Source: Rhabditoides inermis (Eukaryota; Nematoda; Chromadorea; Rhabditida; Rhabditidae). Taken from it: a stretch of 64,000 nucleotides of DNA. A program made the position numbers and the translations under genes. A model generated the notes under the pieces. The model did not search any database, had not been told where the DNA came from, and saw only the letters and a list, made by a program, of their open reading frames with translations. Location of the stretch: the NCBI GenBank assembly GCA_963966185.1, contig CAWZYM010000201.1:1-64000 (forward strand), in the 5' to 3' direction. Below, piece by piece: positions 38,952 through 52,177 of this stretch. Positions within the stretch are counted from its first letter, which is position 1. Every line of letters starts with the position of its first letter.

Positions 38952-41513
38952 GCCCTGTTTTGATGTAGCGTTTTCACACCCCTGTGGGGACGCATGATGT
39001 TTACCATTGTAAATGATCTCAAAAACTCTTTCTAGAACATTGTTACCATACGGAGTGAAATTCGATACATGCTGCTCAAGCAAGTGAGCGAAACTAGAAA
39101 AAAATGAGACTGTGGCGGTCAACGCCCAGTCGACAAACTGCGAGAGAGAAAGGATAAGGGTGATCAGGGAGTGAGAAAAGTTTCAAATTCCGAACAAAGT
39201 CATGAATCTTTTATAAACTGGGCCTCTCCCGTTGGATCGACATCGATTGAGTGGATAGTATGCCCCTGTTTTGATGTAGCGTTTTCACACCCCTGTGGGG
39301 ACGCATGCTGTTTACCATTGTAAATGATCTCAAAAACTCTTTCTAGAACATTGTTACCATACGGAGTGAAATTCGATACATGCTGCTCAAGCAAGTGAGC
39401 GAAACTAGAAAAAAATGAGACTGTGGCGGTCAACGCCCAGTCGACAAACTGCGAGAGAGAAAGGATAAGGGTGATCAGGGAGTGAGAAAAGTTTCAAATT
39501 CCGAACAAAGTCATGAATCTTTTATAAACTGGGCCTCTCCCGTTGGATCGACATCAATTGAGTGGATAGTATGCATGCACTTCAGTGCCCTGTTTTGATG
39601 TAGCGTTTTCACACCCCTGTGGGGACGCATGCTGTTTACCATTGTAAATGATCTCAAAACCTCTTTCTAGAACATTGTTACCAAACGGAGTGAAATTCGA
39701 TACATGCTGCTCAAGCAAGTGAGCGAAACTAGAAAAAAAGAGACTGTGGCGGTCAACGCCCAGTCGACAAACTGCGAGAGAGAAAGGATGAGGGTGGTCA
39801 GGGAGTGAGAAAAGTTTCCAATTCCGAACAAAGTATTGAATCTTTTATAAACTAGGCCTCTCCCGTTGGATCGACATCAATTGAGTGGATAGTATGCATG
39901 CACTTCAGTGCCCTGTTTTGATGTAGCGTTTTCACACCCCTGTGGGGACGCATGCTGTTTACCATTGTAAATGATCTCAAAAACTCTTTCTAGAACATTG
40001 TTACCATACGGAGTGAAATTCGATACATGCTGCTCAAGCAAGTGAGCGAAACTAGAAAAAATGAGACTGTGGCGGTCAACGCCCAGTCGACAAACTGCGA
40101 GAGAGAAAGGATAAAGGTGATCAGGGAGTGAGAAAAGTTTCAAATTCCGAACAAAGTCATGAATCTTTTATAAACTGGGCCTCTCTCGTTGGATCGACAT
40201 CGATTGAGTGGATAGTATACATGCACTTCAGTGCCCTGTTTTGATGTAGCGTTTTCACACCCCTGTGGGGACGCATGATGTTTACCATTGTAAATGATCT
40301 CAAAAACTCTTTCTAGAAGATTGTTACCATACGGAGTGAAATTCGATACATGCTGCTCAAGCAAGTGAGCGAAACTAGAAAAAAATGAGACTGTGGCGGT
40401 CAACGCCCAGTCGACAAACTGCGAGAGAGAAAGGATAAGGGTGATCAGGGAGTGAGAAAAGTTTCAAATTCCGAACAAAGTCATGAATCTTTTATAAACT
40501 GGGCCTCTCCCGTTGGATCGACATCGATTGAGTGGATAGTATGCCCCTGTTTTGATGTAGCGTTTTCACACCCCTGTGGGGACGCATGCTGTTTACCATT
40601 GTAAATGATCTCAAAAACTCTTTCTAGAACATTGTTACCATACGGAGTGAAATTCGATACATGCTGCTCAAGCAAGTGAGCGAAACTAGAAAAAAATGAG
40701 ACTGTGGCGGTCAACGCCCAGTCGACAAACTGCGAGAGAGAAAGGATAAGGGTGATCAGGGAGTGAGAAAAGTTTCAAATTCCGAACAAAGTCATGAATC
40801 TTTTATAAACTGGGCCTCTCCCGTTGGATCGACATCAATTGAGTGGATAGTATGCATGCACTTCAGTGCCCTGTTTTGATGTAGCGTTTTCACACCCCTG
40901 TGGGGACGCATGCTGTTTACCATTGTAAATGATCTCAAAACCTCTTTCTAGAACATTGTTACCAAACGGAGTGAAATTCGATACATGCTGCTCAAGCAAG
41001 TGAGCGAAACTAGAAAAAAAGAGACTGTGGCGGTCAACGCCCAGTCGACAAACTGCGAGAGAGAAAGGATGAGGGTGGTCAGGGAGTGAGAAAAGTTTCC
41101 AATTCCGAACAAAGTATTGAATCTTTTATAAACTAGGCCTCTCCCGTTGGATCGACATCAATTGAGTGGATAGTATGCATGCACTTCAGTGCCCTGTTTT
41201 GATGTAGCGTTTTCACACCCCTGTGGAGACGCATGCTGTTTACCATTGTAAATGATCTCAAAAACTCTTTCTAGAACATTGTTACCATAAGGAGTGAAAT
41301 TCGATACATGCTGCTCAAGCAAGTGAGCGAAACTAGAAAAAAAGAGACTGTGGCGGTCAACGTCCAGTCGACAAACTGCGAGAGAGAAAAGATAAAGGTG
41401 ATCAGGGAATGAGAAAAGTTTCAAATTCCGAACAAAGTCATGAATCTTTTATAAACTCGGCCTCTCCCGTTGGATCGACATCGATTGAGTGGATAGTATG
41501 CATGCACTTCAGT
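38952..41513. repeat. Tetrameric higher-order repeat, 1,281 bp, two copies
   Basis: 38952-40232 and 40233-41513, each with monomers of 310, 325, 323 and 323 bp. The first member has AGTATACATG at its left flank and the shortened TAGTATGCCCCTG tail. The third has GATGAGGGTGG, AAGTATTGAATC and AACTAGGCC. The fourth differs between units: 39910 is a plain D, while 41191 has GGAGACG and ACCATAAGG as at 25792, 30292 and 51202. Confidence 0.92.
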
Positions 41514-44500
41514 GCCCTGTTTTGATGTAGCGTTTTCACACCCCTGTGGGGACGCATGATGTTTAACATTGTAAATGCTCTCAAAACCTCTTTCTAGAAC
41601 TTTGTTTCCATACGGAGTGAAATTCGATAAATGCTACTCAAACAAGTGAGCGAAACTAGAAAACAAAATGAGACTGTGACGGTCAACGCCCAGTCGCCAA
41701 ACTGCGAGAGAGAGAAAGAATAAAGGTGATCAGGGAGTGAGAAAAGTTTCAAATTCCGAACAAAGTCATGAATCTTTTTTAAACTGGGCCTCTCCCGTTG
41801 GATCGACATCGATTGAGTGGATAGTATGCATGCACTTCATTGCCCTGTTTTAATGTAGCGTTTCACACCCCTGTGGGGACGCATGCTGTTTACCATTGTA
41901 AATGATCTCAAAACCGTTTTCTAGAACTTTGTTACTATACGGAGTGAAATTCGATAAATGCTACTCAAACAAGTGAGCGAAACTAGAAAAAAAAATGAGA
42001 CTGTGCCGGTCAACGCCCAGTCGACAAACTGCGAGAGAGAAAAGATAAAGGTGATCAGGGAATGAGAAAAGTTTCAAATTCCGAACAAAGTCATGAATTT
42101 TTTATAAACTTGGCCTCTCCCGTTAGATCGACATCGATTGAGTGGATAGTATGCATGTACTTCAGTGCCCTGTTTTGATGTAGCGTTTTCACACCCCTGT
42201 GGGGACGCATGCTGTTTACCATTGTAAATGATCTCAAAACCTCTTTCTAGAACTTTGATACCATACGGAGTGAAATTCGATACATGCTGCTCATGCGAGT
42301 GAGCGAAAAAAAGAGACTGCGGCGGTCAACGCCCAGTCGACGAACTGCGAGAGAGAAAGGATAAAGGTGATCAGGGAGTGAGAATAGTTCCAAATTCCGA
42401 ACAAAGTCATGAATCTTTTATAAACTGGGCCTCTCCCGTTGGATCGACATCGATTGAGTGGATAGTATGCATGCACTTCAGTGCCCTGTTTTGATGTAGC
42501 GTTTTCACACCCCTGTGGGGACGCATGCTGTTTACCATTGTAAATGATCTCAAAAACTCTTTCTAGAACATTGTTACCATACGGAGTGAAATTCGATACA
42601 TGCTGCTCAAGCAAGTGAGCGAAACTAGAAAAAATGAGACTGTGGCGGTCAACGCCCAGTCGACAAACTGCGAGAGAGAAAGGATAAAGGTGATCAGGGA
42701 GTGAGAAAAGTTTCAAATTCCGAATAAAGTCATGAATCTTTTATAAACTGGGCCTCTCTCGTTGGATCGACATCGATTGAGTGGATAGTATGCATGTACT
42801 TCAATGCCCTGTTTTGATGTAGCGTTTTCACACCCCTGTGGGGACGCATGCTGTTTACCATTGTAAATGATCTCAAAACCTCTTTCTAGAACTTTGTTAC
42901 CATACGGAGTGAAATTCGATACATGCTGCTCATGCGAGTGAGCGAAAAAAAGAGACTGCGGCGGTCAACGCCCAGTCGACGAACTGCGAGAGAGAAAGGA
43001 TAAAGGTGATCAGGGAGTGAGAAAAGTTCCAAATTCCCAACAAAGTCATGAATCTTTTATAAACTGGGCCTCTCCCGTTGGATCGACATCGATTGAGTGG
43101 ATAGTATGCATGCACTTCAGTGCCCTGTTTTGATATAGCGTTTTCACACCCCTGTGGGGACGCATGCTGTTTACCATTGTAAATGATCTCAAAAACTCTT
43201 TCTAGAACATTGTTACCATACGGAGTGAAATTCGATACATGCTGCTCAAGCAAGTGAGCGAAACTAGAAAAAAAGAGACTGTGGCGGTCAACGTCCAGTC
43301 GACAAACTGCGAGAGAGAAAAGATAAAGGTGATCAGGGAATGAGAAAAGTTTCAAACTCCGAACAAAGTCATGAATCTTTTATAAACTCGGCCTCTCCCG
43401 TTGGATCGACATCGATTGAGTGGATAGTATGCATGCACTTCAGTGCCCTGTTTTGATGTAGCGTTTTCACACCCCTGTGGGGACGCATGATGTTTAACAT
43501 TGTAAATGCTCTCAAAACCTCTTTCTAGAACTTTGTTACCATACGGAGTGAAATTCGATAAATGCTACTCAAACAAGTGAGCGAAACTAGAAAACAAAAT
43601 GAGACTGTGACGGTCAACGCCCAGTCGCCAAACTGCGAGAGAGAGAAAGAATAAAGGTGATCAGGGAGTGAGAAAAGTTTCAAATTCCGAACAAAGTCAT
43701 GAATCTTTTTTAAACTGGGCCTCTCCCGTTGGATCGACATCGATTGAGTGGATAGTATGCATGCACTTCATTGCCCTGTTTTAATGTAGCGTTTCACACC
43801 CCTGTGGGGACGCATGATGTTTACCATTGTAAATGATCTCAAAAACGTTTTCTAGAACTTTGTTACTATACGGAGTGAAATTCGATAAATGCTACTCAAA
43901 CAAGTGAGCGAAACTAGAAAACAAAATGAGACTGTGCCGGTCAACGCCCAGTCGACAAACTGCGAGAGAGAAAAGATAAAGGTGATCAGGGAATGAGAAA
44001 AGTTTCAAATTCCGAACAAAGTCATGAATCTTTTATAAACTTGGCCTCTCCCGTTAGATCGACATCGATTGAGTGGATAGTATGCATGTACTTCAGTGCC
44101 CTGTTTTGATGTAGCGTTTTCACACCCCTGTGGGGACGCATGCTGTTTACCATTGTAAATGATCTCAAAACCTCTTTCTAGAACTTTGATACCATACGGA
44201 GTGAAATTCGATAAATGCTACTCAAACAAGTGAGCGAAACTAGAAAACAAAATGAGACTGTGACGGTCAACGCCCAGTCGCCAAACTGCGAGAGAGAGAA
44301 AGAATAAAGGTGATCAGGGAGTGAGAAAAGTTTCAAATTCCGAACAAAGTCATGAATCTTTTTTAAACTGGGCCTCTCCCGTTGGATCGACATCGATTGA
44401 GTGGATAGTATGCATGCACTTCATTGCCCTGTTTTAATGTAGCGTTTCACACCCCTGTGGGGACGCATGCTGTTTACCATTGTAAATGATCTCAAAAACG

Positions 44501-45064
44501 TTTTCTAGAACTTTGTTACTATACGGAGTGAAATTCGATAAATGCTACTCAAACAAGTGAGCGAAACTAGAAAACAAAATGAGACTGTGCCGGTCAACGC
44601 CCAGTCGACAAACTGCGAGAGAGAAAAGATAAAGGTGATCAGGGAATGAGAAAAGTTTCAAATTCCGAACAAAGTCATGAATCTTTTATAAACTTGGCCT
44701 CTCCCGTTAGATCGACATCGATTGAGTGGATAGTATGCATGTACTTCAGTGCCCTGTTTTGATGTAGCGTTTTCACACCCCTGTGGGGACGCATGCTGTT
44801 TACCATTGTAAATGATCTCAAAACCTCTTTCTAGAACTGATACCATACGGAGTGAAATTCGATACATGCTGCTCATGCGAGTGAGCGAAAAAAAGAGACT
44901 GCGGCGGTCAACGCCCAGTCGACGAACTGCGAGAGAGAAAGGATAAAGGTGATCAGGGAGTGAGAAAAGTTCCAAATTCCGAACAAAGTCATGAATCTTT
45001 TATAAACTGGGCCTCTCCCGTTGGATCGACATCGATTGAGTGGATAGTATGCATGCACTTCAGT
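41514..45064. repeat. Satellite block B-A-C-D-C-D-B-A-B-A-C
   Basis: Eleven monomers from 41514 to 44751. 41514-44097 follows the order of 26115 onward, with offsets of about 15.4 and 15.7 kb because an extra A monomer sits at 41842. 43445-44097 and 44098-44750 are repeated B-A dimers. The C at 44751 is 314 bp because GAACTTTGATACC is reduced to GAACTGATACC near 44836. Confidence 0.86.
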
Positions 45065-46665
45065 GCCCTGTTTTGATGTAGCGTTTTCACACCCCTGTGG
45101 GGACGCATGCTGTTTACCATTGTAAATGATCTCAAAAACTCTTTCTAGAACATTGTTACCATACGGAGTGAAATTCGATACATGCTGCTCAAGCAAGTGA
45201 GCGAAACTAGAAAAAATGAGACTGTGGCGGTCAACGCCCAGTCGACAAACTGCGAGAGAGAAAGGATAAAGGTGATCAGGGAGTGAGAAAAGTTTCAAAT
45301 TCCGAACAAAGTCATGAATCTTTTATAAACTGGGCCTCTCTCGTTGGATCGACATCGATTGAGTGGATAGTATGCATGTACTTCAATGCCCTGTTTTGAT
45401 GTAGCGTTTTCACACCCCTGTGGGGACGCATGCTGTTTACCATAGTAAATGATCTCAAAACCTCTTTCTAGAACTTTGTTACCATACGGAGTGAAATTCG
45501 ATACATGCTGCTCATGCGAGTGAGCGAAAAAAAGAGACTGCGGCGGTCAACGCCCAGTCGACGAACTGCGAGAGAGAAAGGATAAAGGTGATCAGGGAGT
45601 GAGAAAAGTTCCAAATTCCGAACAAAGTCATGAATCTTTTATAAACTGGGCCTCTCCCGTTGGATCGACATCGATTGAGTGGATAGTATGCATGCACTTC
45701 AGTGCCCTGTTTTGATGTAGCGTTTTCACACCCCTGTGGGGACGCATGCTGTTTACCATTGTAAATGATCTCAAAAACTCTTTCTAGAACATTGTTACCA
45801 AACGGAGTGAAATTCGATACATGCTGCTCAAGCAAGTGAGCGAAACTAGAAAAAATGAGACTGTGGCGGTCAACGCCCAGTCGACAAACTGCGAGAGAGA
45901 AAGGATAAAGGTGATCAGGGAGTGAGAAAAGTTTCAAATTCCGAACAAAGTCATGAATCTTTTATAAACTGGGCCTCTCTCGTTGGATCGACATCGATTG
46001 AGTGGATAGTATGCATGTACTTCAATGCCCTGTTTTGATGTAGCGTTTTCACACCCCTGTGGGGACGCATGCTGTTTACCATTGTAAATGATCTCAAAAC
46101 CTCTTTCTAGAACTTTGTTACCATACGGAGTGAAATTCGATACATGCTGCTCATGCGAGTGAGCGAAAAAAAGAGACTGCGGCGGTCAACGCCCAGTCGA
46201 CGAACTGCGAGAGAGAAAGGATAAAGGTGATCAGGGAGTGAGAAAAGTTTCAAATTCCGAACAAAGTCATGAATCTTTTATAAACTGGGCCTCTCCCGTT
46301 GGATCGACATCGATTGAGTGGATAGTATGCATGCACTTCAGTGCCCTGTTTTGATATAGCGTTTTCACACCCCTGTGGGGACGCATGCTGTTTACCATTG
46401 TAAATGATCTCAAAAACTCTTTCTAGAACATTGTTACCATACGGAGTGAAATTCGATACATGCTGCTCAAGCAAGTGAGCGAAACTAGAAAAAATGAGAC
46501 TGTGGCGGTCAACGCCCAGTCGACAAACTGCGAGAGAGAAAGGATAAAGGTGATCAGGGAGTGAGAAAAGTTTCAAATTCCGAACAAAGTCATGAATCTT
46601 TTATAAACTGGGCCTCTCTCGTTGGATCGACATCGATTGAGTGGATAGTATACATGCACTTCAGT
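45065..46665. repeat. D-C dimeric repeat, 639 bp, two copies plus D
   Basis: 45065-45703 and 45704-46342 are D-C dimers (323 + 316 bp), followed by a D at 46343 with GTTTTGATATAG. The first two D copies differ at one site (ACCATACGG versus ACCAAACGG near 45802). Confidence 0.9.
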
Positions 46666-48606
46666 GCCCTGTTTTGATGTAGCGTTTTCACACCCCTGTG
46701 GGGACGCATGATGTTTACCATTGTAAATGATCTCAAAAACTCTTTCTAGAACATTGTTACCATACGGAGTGAAATTCGATACATGCTGCTCAAGCAAGTG
46801 AGCGAAACTAGAAAAAAATGAGACTGTGGCGGTCAACGCCCAGTCGACAAACTGCGAGAGAGAAAGGATAAGGGTGATCAGGGAGTGAGAAAAGTTTCAA
46901 ATTCCGAACAAAGTCATGAATCTTTTATAAACTGGGCCTCTCCCGTTGGATCGACATCGATTGAGTGGATAGTATGCCCCTGTTTTGATGTAGCGTTTTC
47001 ACACCCCTGTGGGGACGCATGCTGTTTACCATTGTAAATGATCTCAAAAACTCTTTCTAGAACATTGTTACCATACGGAGTGAAATTCGATACATGCTGC
47101 TCAAGCAAGTGAGCGAAACTAGAAAAAAATGAGACTGTGGCGGTCAACGCCCAGTCGACAAACTGCGAAAGAGAAAGGATAAGGGTGATCAGGGAGTAAG
47201 AAAAGTTTCAAATTCCGAACAAAGTCATGAATCTTTTATAAACTGGGCCTCTCCCGTTGGATCGACATCAATTGAGTGGATAGTATGCATGCACTTCAGT
47301 GCCCTGTTTTGATGTAGCGTTTTCACACCCCTGTGGGGACGCATGCTGTTTACCATTGTAAATGATCTCAAAACCTCTTTCTAGAACATTGTTACCAAAC
47401 GGAGTGAAATTCGATACATGCTGCTCAAGCAAGTGAGCGAAACTAGAAAAAAAGAGACTGTGGCGGTCAACGTCCAGTCGACAAACTGCGAGAGAGAAAA
47501 GATAAAGGTGATCAGGGAATGAGAAAAGTTTCAAATTCCGAACAAAGTCATGAATCTTTTATAAACTCGGCCTCTCCCGTTGGATCGACATCGATTGAGT
47601 GGATAGTATGCATGCACTTCAGTGCCCTGTTTTGATGTAGCGTTTTCACACCCCTGTGGGGACGCATGCTGTTTACCATTGTAAATGATCTCAAAAACTC
47701 TTTCTAGAACATTGTTACCATACGGAGTGAAATTCGATACATGCTGCTCAAGCAAGTGAGCGAAACTAGAAAACAAAATGAGACTGTGACGGTCAACGCC
47801 CAGTCGCCAAACTGCGAGAGAGAGAAAGGATAAAGGTGATCAGGGAGTGAGAAAAGTTTCAAATTCCGAACAAAGTCATGAATCTTTTTTAAACTGGGCC
47901 TCTCCCGTTGGATCGACATCGACTGAGTGGATAGTATGCATGCACTTCATTGCCCTGTTTTAATGTAGCGTTTCACACCCCTGTGGGGACGCATGCTGTT
48001 TACCATTGTAAATGATCTCAAAAACGTTTTCTAGAACTTTGTTACTATACGGAGTGAAATTCGATAAATGCTACTCAAACAAGTGAGCGAAACTAGAAAA
48101 CAAAATGAGACTGTGACGGTCAACGCCCAGTCGCCAAACTGCGAGAGAGAGAAAGGATAAAGGTGATCAGGGAGTGAGAAAAGTTTCAAATTCCGAACAA
48201 AGTCATGAATCTTTTATAAACTTGGCCTCTCCCGTTAGATCGACATCGATTGAGTGGATAGTATGCATGTACTTCAGTGCCCTGTTTTGATGTAGCGTTT
48301 TCACACCCCTGTGGGGACGCATGCTGTTTACCATTGTAAATGATCTCAAAAACTCTTTCTAGAACATTGTTACCATAAGGAGTGAAGTTCGATACATGCT
48401 GCTCAAGCAAGTGAGCGAAACTAGAAAACAAAATGAGACTGTGACGGTCAACGCCCAGTCGCCAAACTGCGAGAGAGAGAAAGGATAAAGGTGATCAGGG
48501 AGTGAGAAAAGTTTCAAATTCCGAACGTCGTCATGAATCTTTTTTAAACTGGGCCTCTCCCGTTGGATCGACATCGATTGAGTGGATAGTATGCATGCAC
48601 TTCATT
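46666..48606. repeat. D-short block followed by D/B hybrids
   Basis: Monomers at 46666 (310, shortened tail), 46976 (325), 47301 (323), 47624 (328), 47952 (327) and 48279 (328). 47624 and 48279 are hybrids: a D front (ACTCTTTC, GAACATTG, CTCAAGCAAG) with a B rear (AAAACAAAATGAG, GTGACGG, CGCCAAAC). From here to the end of the window this hybrid is a standard building block. 48527 has GAACGTCGTC where GAACAAAGTC is usual. Confidence 0.87.
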
Positions 48607-51600
48607 GCCCTGTTTTAATGTAGCGTTTCACACCCCTGTGGGGACGCATGCTGTTTACCATTGTAAATGATCTCAAAAACGTTTTCTAGAACTTTGTTAC
48701 TATACGGAGTGAAATTCGATAAATGCTACTCAAACAAGTGAGCGAAACTAGAAAACAAAATGAGACTGTGACGGTCAACGCCCAGTCGCCAAACTGCGAG
48801 AGAGAGAAAGGATAAAGGTGATCAGGGAGTGAGAAAAGTTTCAAATTCCGAACAAAGTCATGAATCTTTTTTAAACTGGGCCTCTCCCGTTGGATCGACA
48901 TCGATTGAGTGGATAGTATGCATGCACTTCATTGCCCTGTTTTAATGTAGCGTTTCACACCCCTGTGGGGACGCATGCTGTTTACCATTGTAAATGATCT
49001 CAAAAACGTTTTCTAGAACTTTGTTACTATACGGAGTGAAATTCGATGAATGCTACTCAAACAAGTGAGCGAAACTAGAAAAAAAAATGAGACTGTGCCG
49101 GTCAACGCCCAGTCGACAAACTGCGAGAGAGAAAAGATAAAGGTGATCAGGGAATGAGAAAAGTTTCAAATTCCGAACAAAGTCATGAATCTTTTATAAA
49201 CTTGGCCTCTCCCGTTAGATCGACATCGATTGAGTGGATAGTATGCATGTACTTCAGTGCCCTGTTTTGATGTAGCGTTTTCACACCCCTGTGGGGACGC
49301 ATGCTGTTTACCATTGTAAATGATCTCAAAACCTCTTTCTAGAACTTTGTTAACAGACGGAGTGAAATTCGATACATGCTGCTCATGCGAGTGAGCGAAA
49401 AAAAGAGACTGCGGCGGTCAACGCCCAGTCGACGAACTGCGAGAGAGAAAGGATAAAGGTGATCAGGGAGTGAGAAAAGTTTCAAATTCCGAACAAAGTC
49501 ATGAATCTTTTATAAACTGGGCCTCGCCCGTTGGATCGACATCGATTGAGTGGATAGTATGCATGCACTTCAGTGCCCTGTTTTGATGTAGCGTTTTCAC
49601 ACCCCTGTGGGGACGCATGATGTTTAACATTGTAAATGCTCTCAAAACCTCTTTCTAGAACTTTGTTACCATACGGAGTGAAATTCGATACATGCTGCTC
49701 AAGCAAGTGAGCGAAACTAGAAAAAAAATGAGACTGTGGCGGTCAACGCCCAGTCGACAAACTGCGAGAGAGAAATGATAAAGGTGATCAGAGAGTGAGA
49801 AAAGTTTCAAATTCCGAACAAAGTCATGAATCTTTTATAAACTGGGCCTCTCCCGTTGGATCGACATCGATTGAGTGGATAGTATGCATGCACTTCAGTG
49901 CCCTGTTTTGGTGTATGTAGCGTTTTCACACCCCTGTGGGGACGCATGCTGTTTACCATTGTAAATGATCTCAAAAACTCTTTCTAGAACTTTGTTACCA
50001 TACGGAGTGAAATTCGATACATGCTGCTCAAGCAAGTGAGCGAAACTAGAAAAAATGAGACTGTGGCGGTCAACGCCCAGTCGACAAACTACGAGAGAGA
50101 AAGGATAAAGGTGATCCGGGAGTGAGAAAAGTTTCTATTTCCGAACAAAGTCATGAATCTTTTATAAACTGGGCCTCTCCCGTTGGATCGGCATCGATTG
50201 AGTGGATAGTATGCATGCACTTCATTGCCCTGTTTTAATGTAGCGTTTCACACCCCTGTGGGGACGCATGCTGTTTACCATTGTAAATGATCTCAAAAAC
50301 GTTTTCTAGAACTGTGTTACTATACGGAGTGAAATTCGATAAATGCTACTCAGACAAGTGAGCGAAACTAGAAAACAAAATGAGACTGTGCCGGTCAACG
50401 CCCAGTCGACAAACTGCGAGAGAGAAAAGATAAAGGTGATCAGGGAATGAGAAAAGTTTCAAATTCCGAACAAAGTCATGAATCTTTTATAAACTTGGCC
50501 TCTCCCGTTAGATCGACATCGATTGAGTAGATAGTATGCATGTACTTCAGTGCCCTGTTTTGATGTAGCGTTTTCACACCCCTGTGGGGACGCATGCTGT
50601 TTACCATTGTAAATGATCTCAAAACCTCTTTCTAGAACTTTGCTACTATACGGAGTGAAACTCGATAAATGCTACTCAAACAAGTGAGCGAAACTAGAAA
50701 ACAAAATGAGACTGTGGCGGTCAACGCCCAGTCGACAAACTGCGAGAGAGAAAGGATAAAGGTGATCAGGGAGTGAGAAAAGTTTCAAATTCCGAACAAA
50801 GTCATGAATCTTTTATAAACTGGGCCTCTCCCGTTGGATCGACATCAATTGAGTGGATAGTATGCATGCACTTCAGTGCCCTGTTTTGATGTAGCGTTTT
50901 CACACCCCTGTGGGGACGCATGCTGTTTACCATTGTAAATGATCTCAAAACCTCTTTCTAGAACATTGTTACCAAACGGAGTGAAATTCGATACATGCTG
51001 CTCAAGCAAGTGAGCGAAACTAGAAAAAAAAGAGACTGTGGCGGTCAACGCCCAGTCGACAAACTGCGAGAGAGAAAGGATGAGGGTGGTCAGGGAGTGA
51101 GAAAAGTTTCCAATTCCGAAGAAAGTATTGAATCTTTTATAAACTAGGCCTCTCCCGTTGGATCGACATCAATTGAGTGGATAGTATGCATGCACTTCAG
51201 TGCCCTGTTTTGATGTAGCGTTTTCACACCCCTGTGGAGACGCATGCTGTTTACCATTGTAAATGATCTCAAAAACTCTTTCTAGAACATTGTTACCATA
51301 AGGAGTGAAATTCGATACATGCTGCTCAAGCAAGTGAGCGAAACTAGAAAAAAAGAGACTGTGGCGGTCAACGTCCAGTCGACAAACTGCGAGAGAGAAA
51401 AGATAAAGGTGATCAGGGAATGAGAAAAGTTTCAAATTCCGAACAAAGTCATGAATCTTTTATAAACTCGGCCTCTCCCGTTGGATCGACATCGATTGAG
51501 TGGATAGTATGCATGCACTTCAGTGCCCTGTTTTGATGTAGCGTTTTCACACCCCTGTGGGGACGCATGATGTTTAACATTGTAAATGCTCTCAAAACCT

Positions 51601-52177
51601 CTTTCTAGAACTTTGTTACCATACGGAGTGAAATTCGATAAATGCTACTCAAACAAGTGAGCGAAACTAGAAAACAAAATGAGACTGTGACGGTCAACGC
51701 CCAGTCGCCAAACTGCGAGAGAGAGAAAGGATAAAGGTGATCAGGGAGTGAGAAAAGTTTCAAATTCCGAACAAAGTCATGAATCTTTTTTAAACTGGGC
51801 CTCTCCCGTTGGATCGACATCGATTGAGTGGATAGTATGCATGCACTTCATTGCCCTGTTTTAATGTAGCGTTTCACACCCCTGCGGGGACGCATGCTGT
51901 TTACCATTGTAAATGATCTCAAAACCGTTTTCTAGAACTTTGTTACTATACGGAGTGAAATTCGATAAATGCTACTCAAACAAGTGAGCGAAACTAGAAA
52001 ACAAAATGAGACTGTGCCGGTCAACGCCCAGTCGACAAACTGCGAGAGAGAAAAGATAAAGGTGATCAGGGAGTGAGAAAAGTTCCAAATTCCGAACAAA
52101 GTCATGAATCTTTTATAAAGTGGGCCTCTCCCGTTGGATCGACATCGATTGAGTGGATAGTATGCATGCACTTCAGT
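48607..52177. repeat. 7.8-kb duplication, copy 1 (left part)
   Basis: Monomer starts at 48607, 48934, 49259, 49575, 49900, 50227, 50552, 50878, 51202, 51525 and 51853 each recur exactly 7,789 bp downstream. Shared rare variants include TTTTGGTGTATGTAG near 49907, AACTACGAG near 50089, GATCCGGGAG near 50114, TTTCTATTTCC near 50132 and GAAATGATAAAGG with CAGAGAG near 49774. 51853-52177 is an A-front/C-rear chimera where copy 2 has two whole monomers. Confidence 0.92.
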
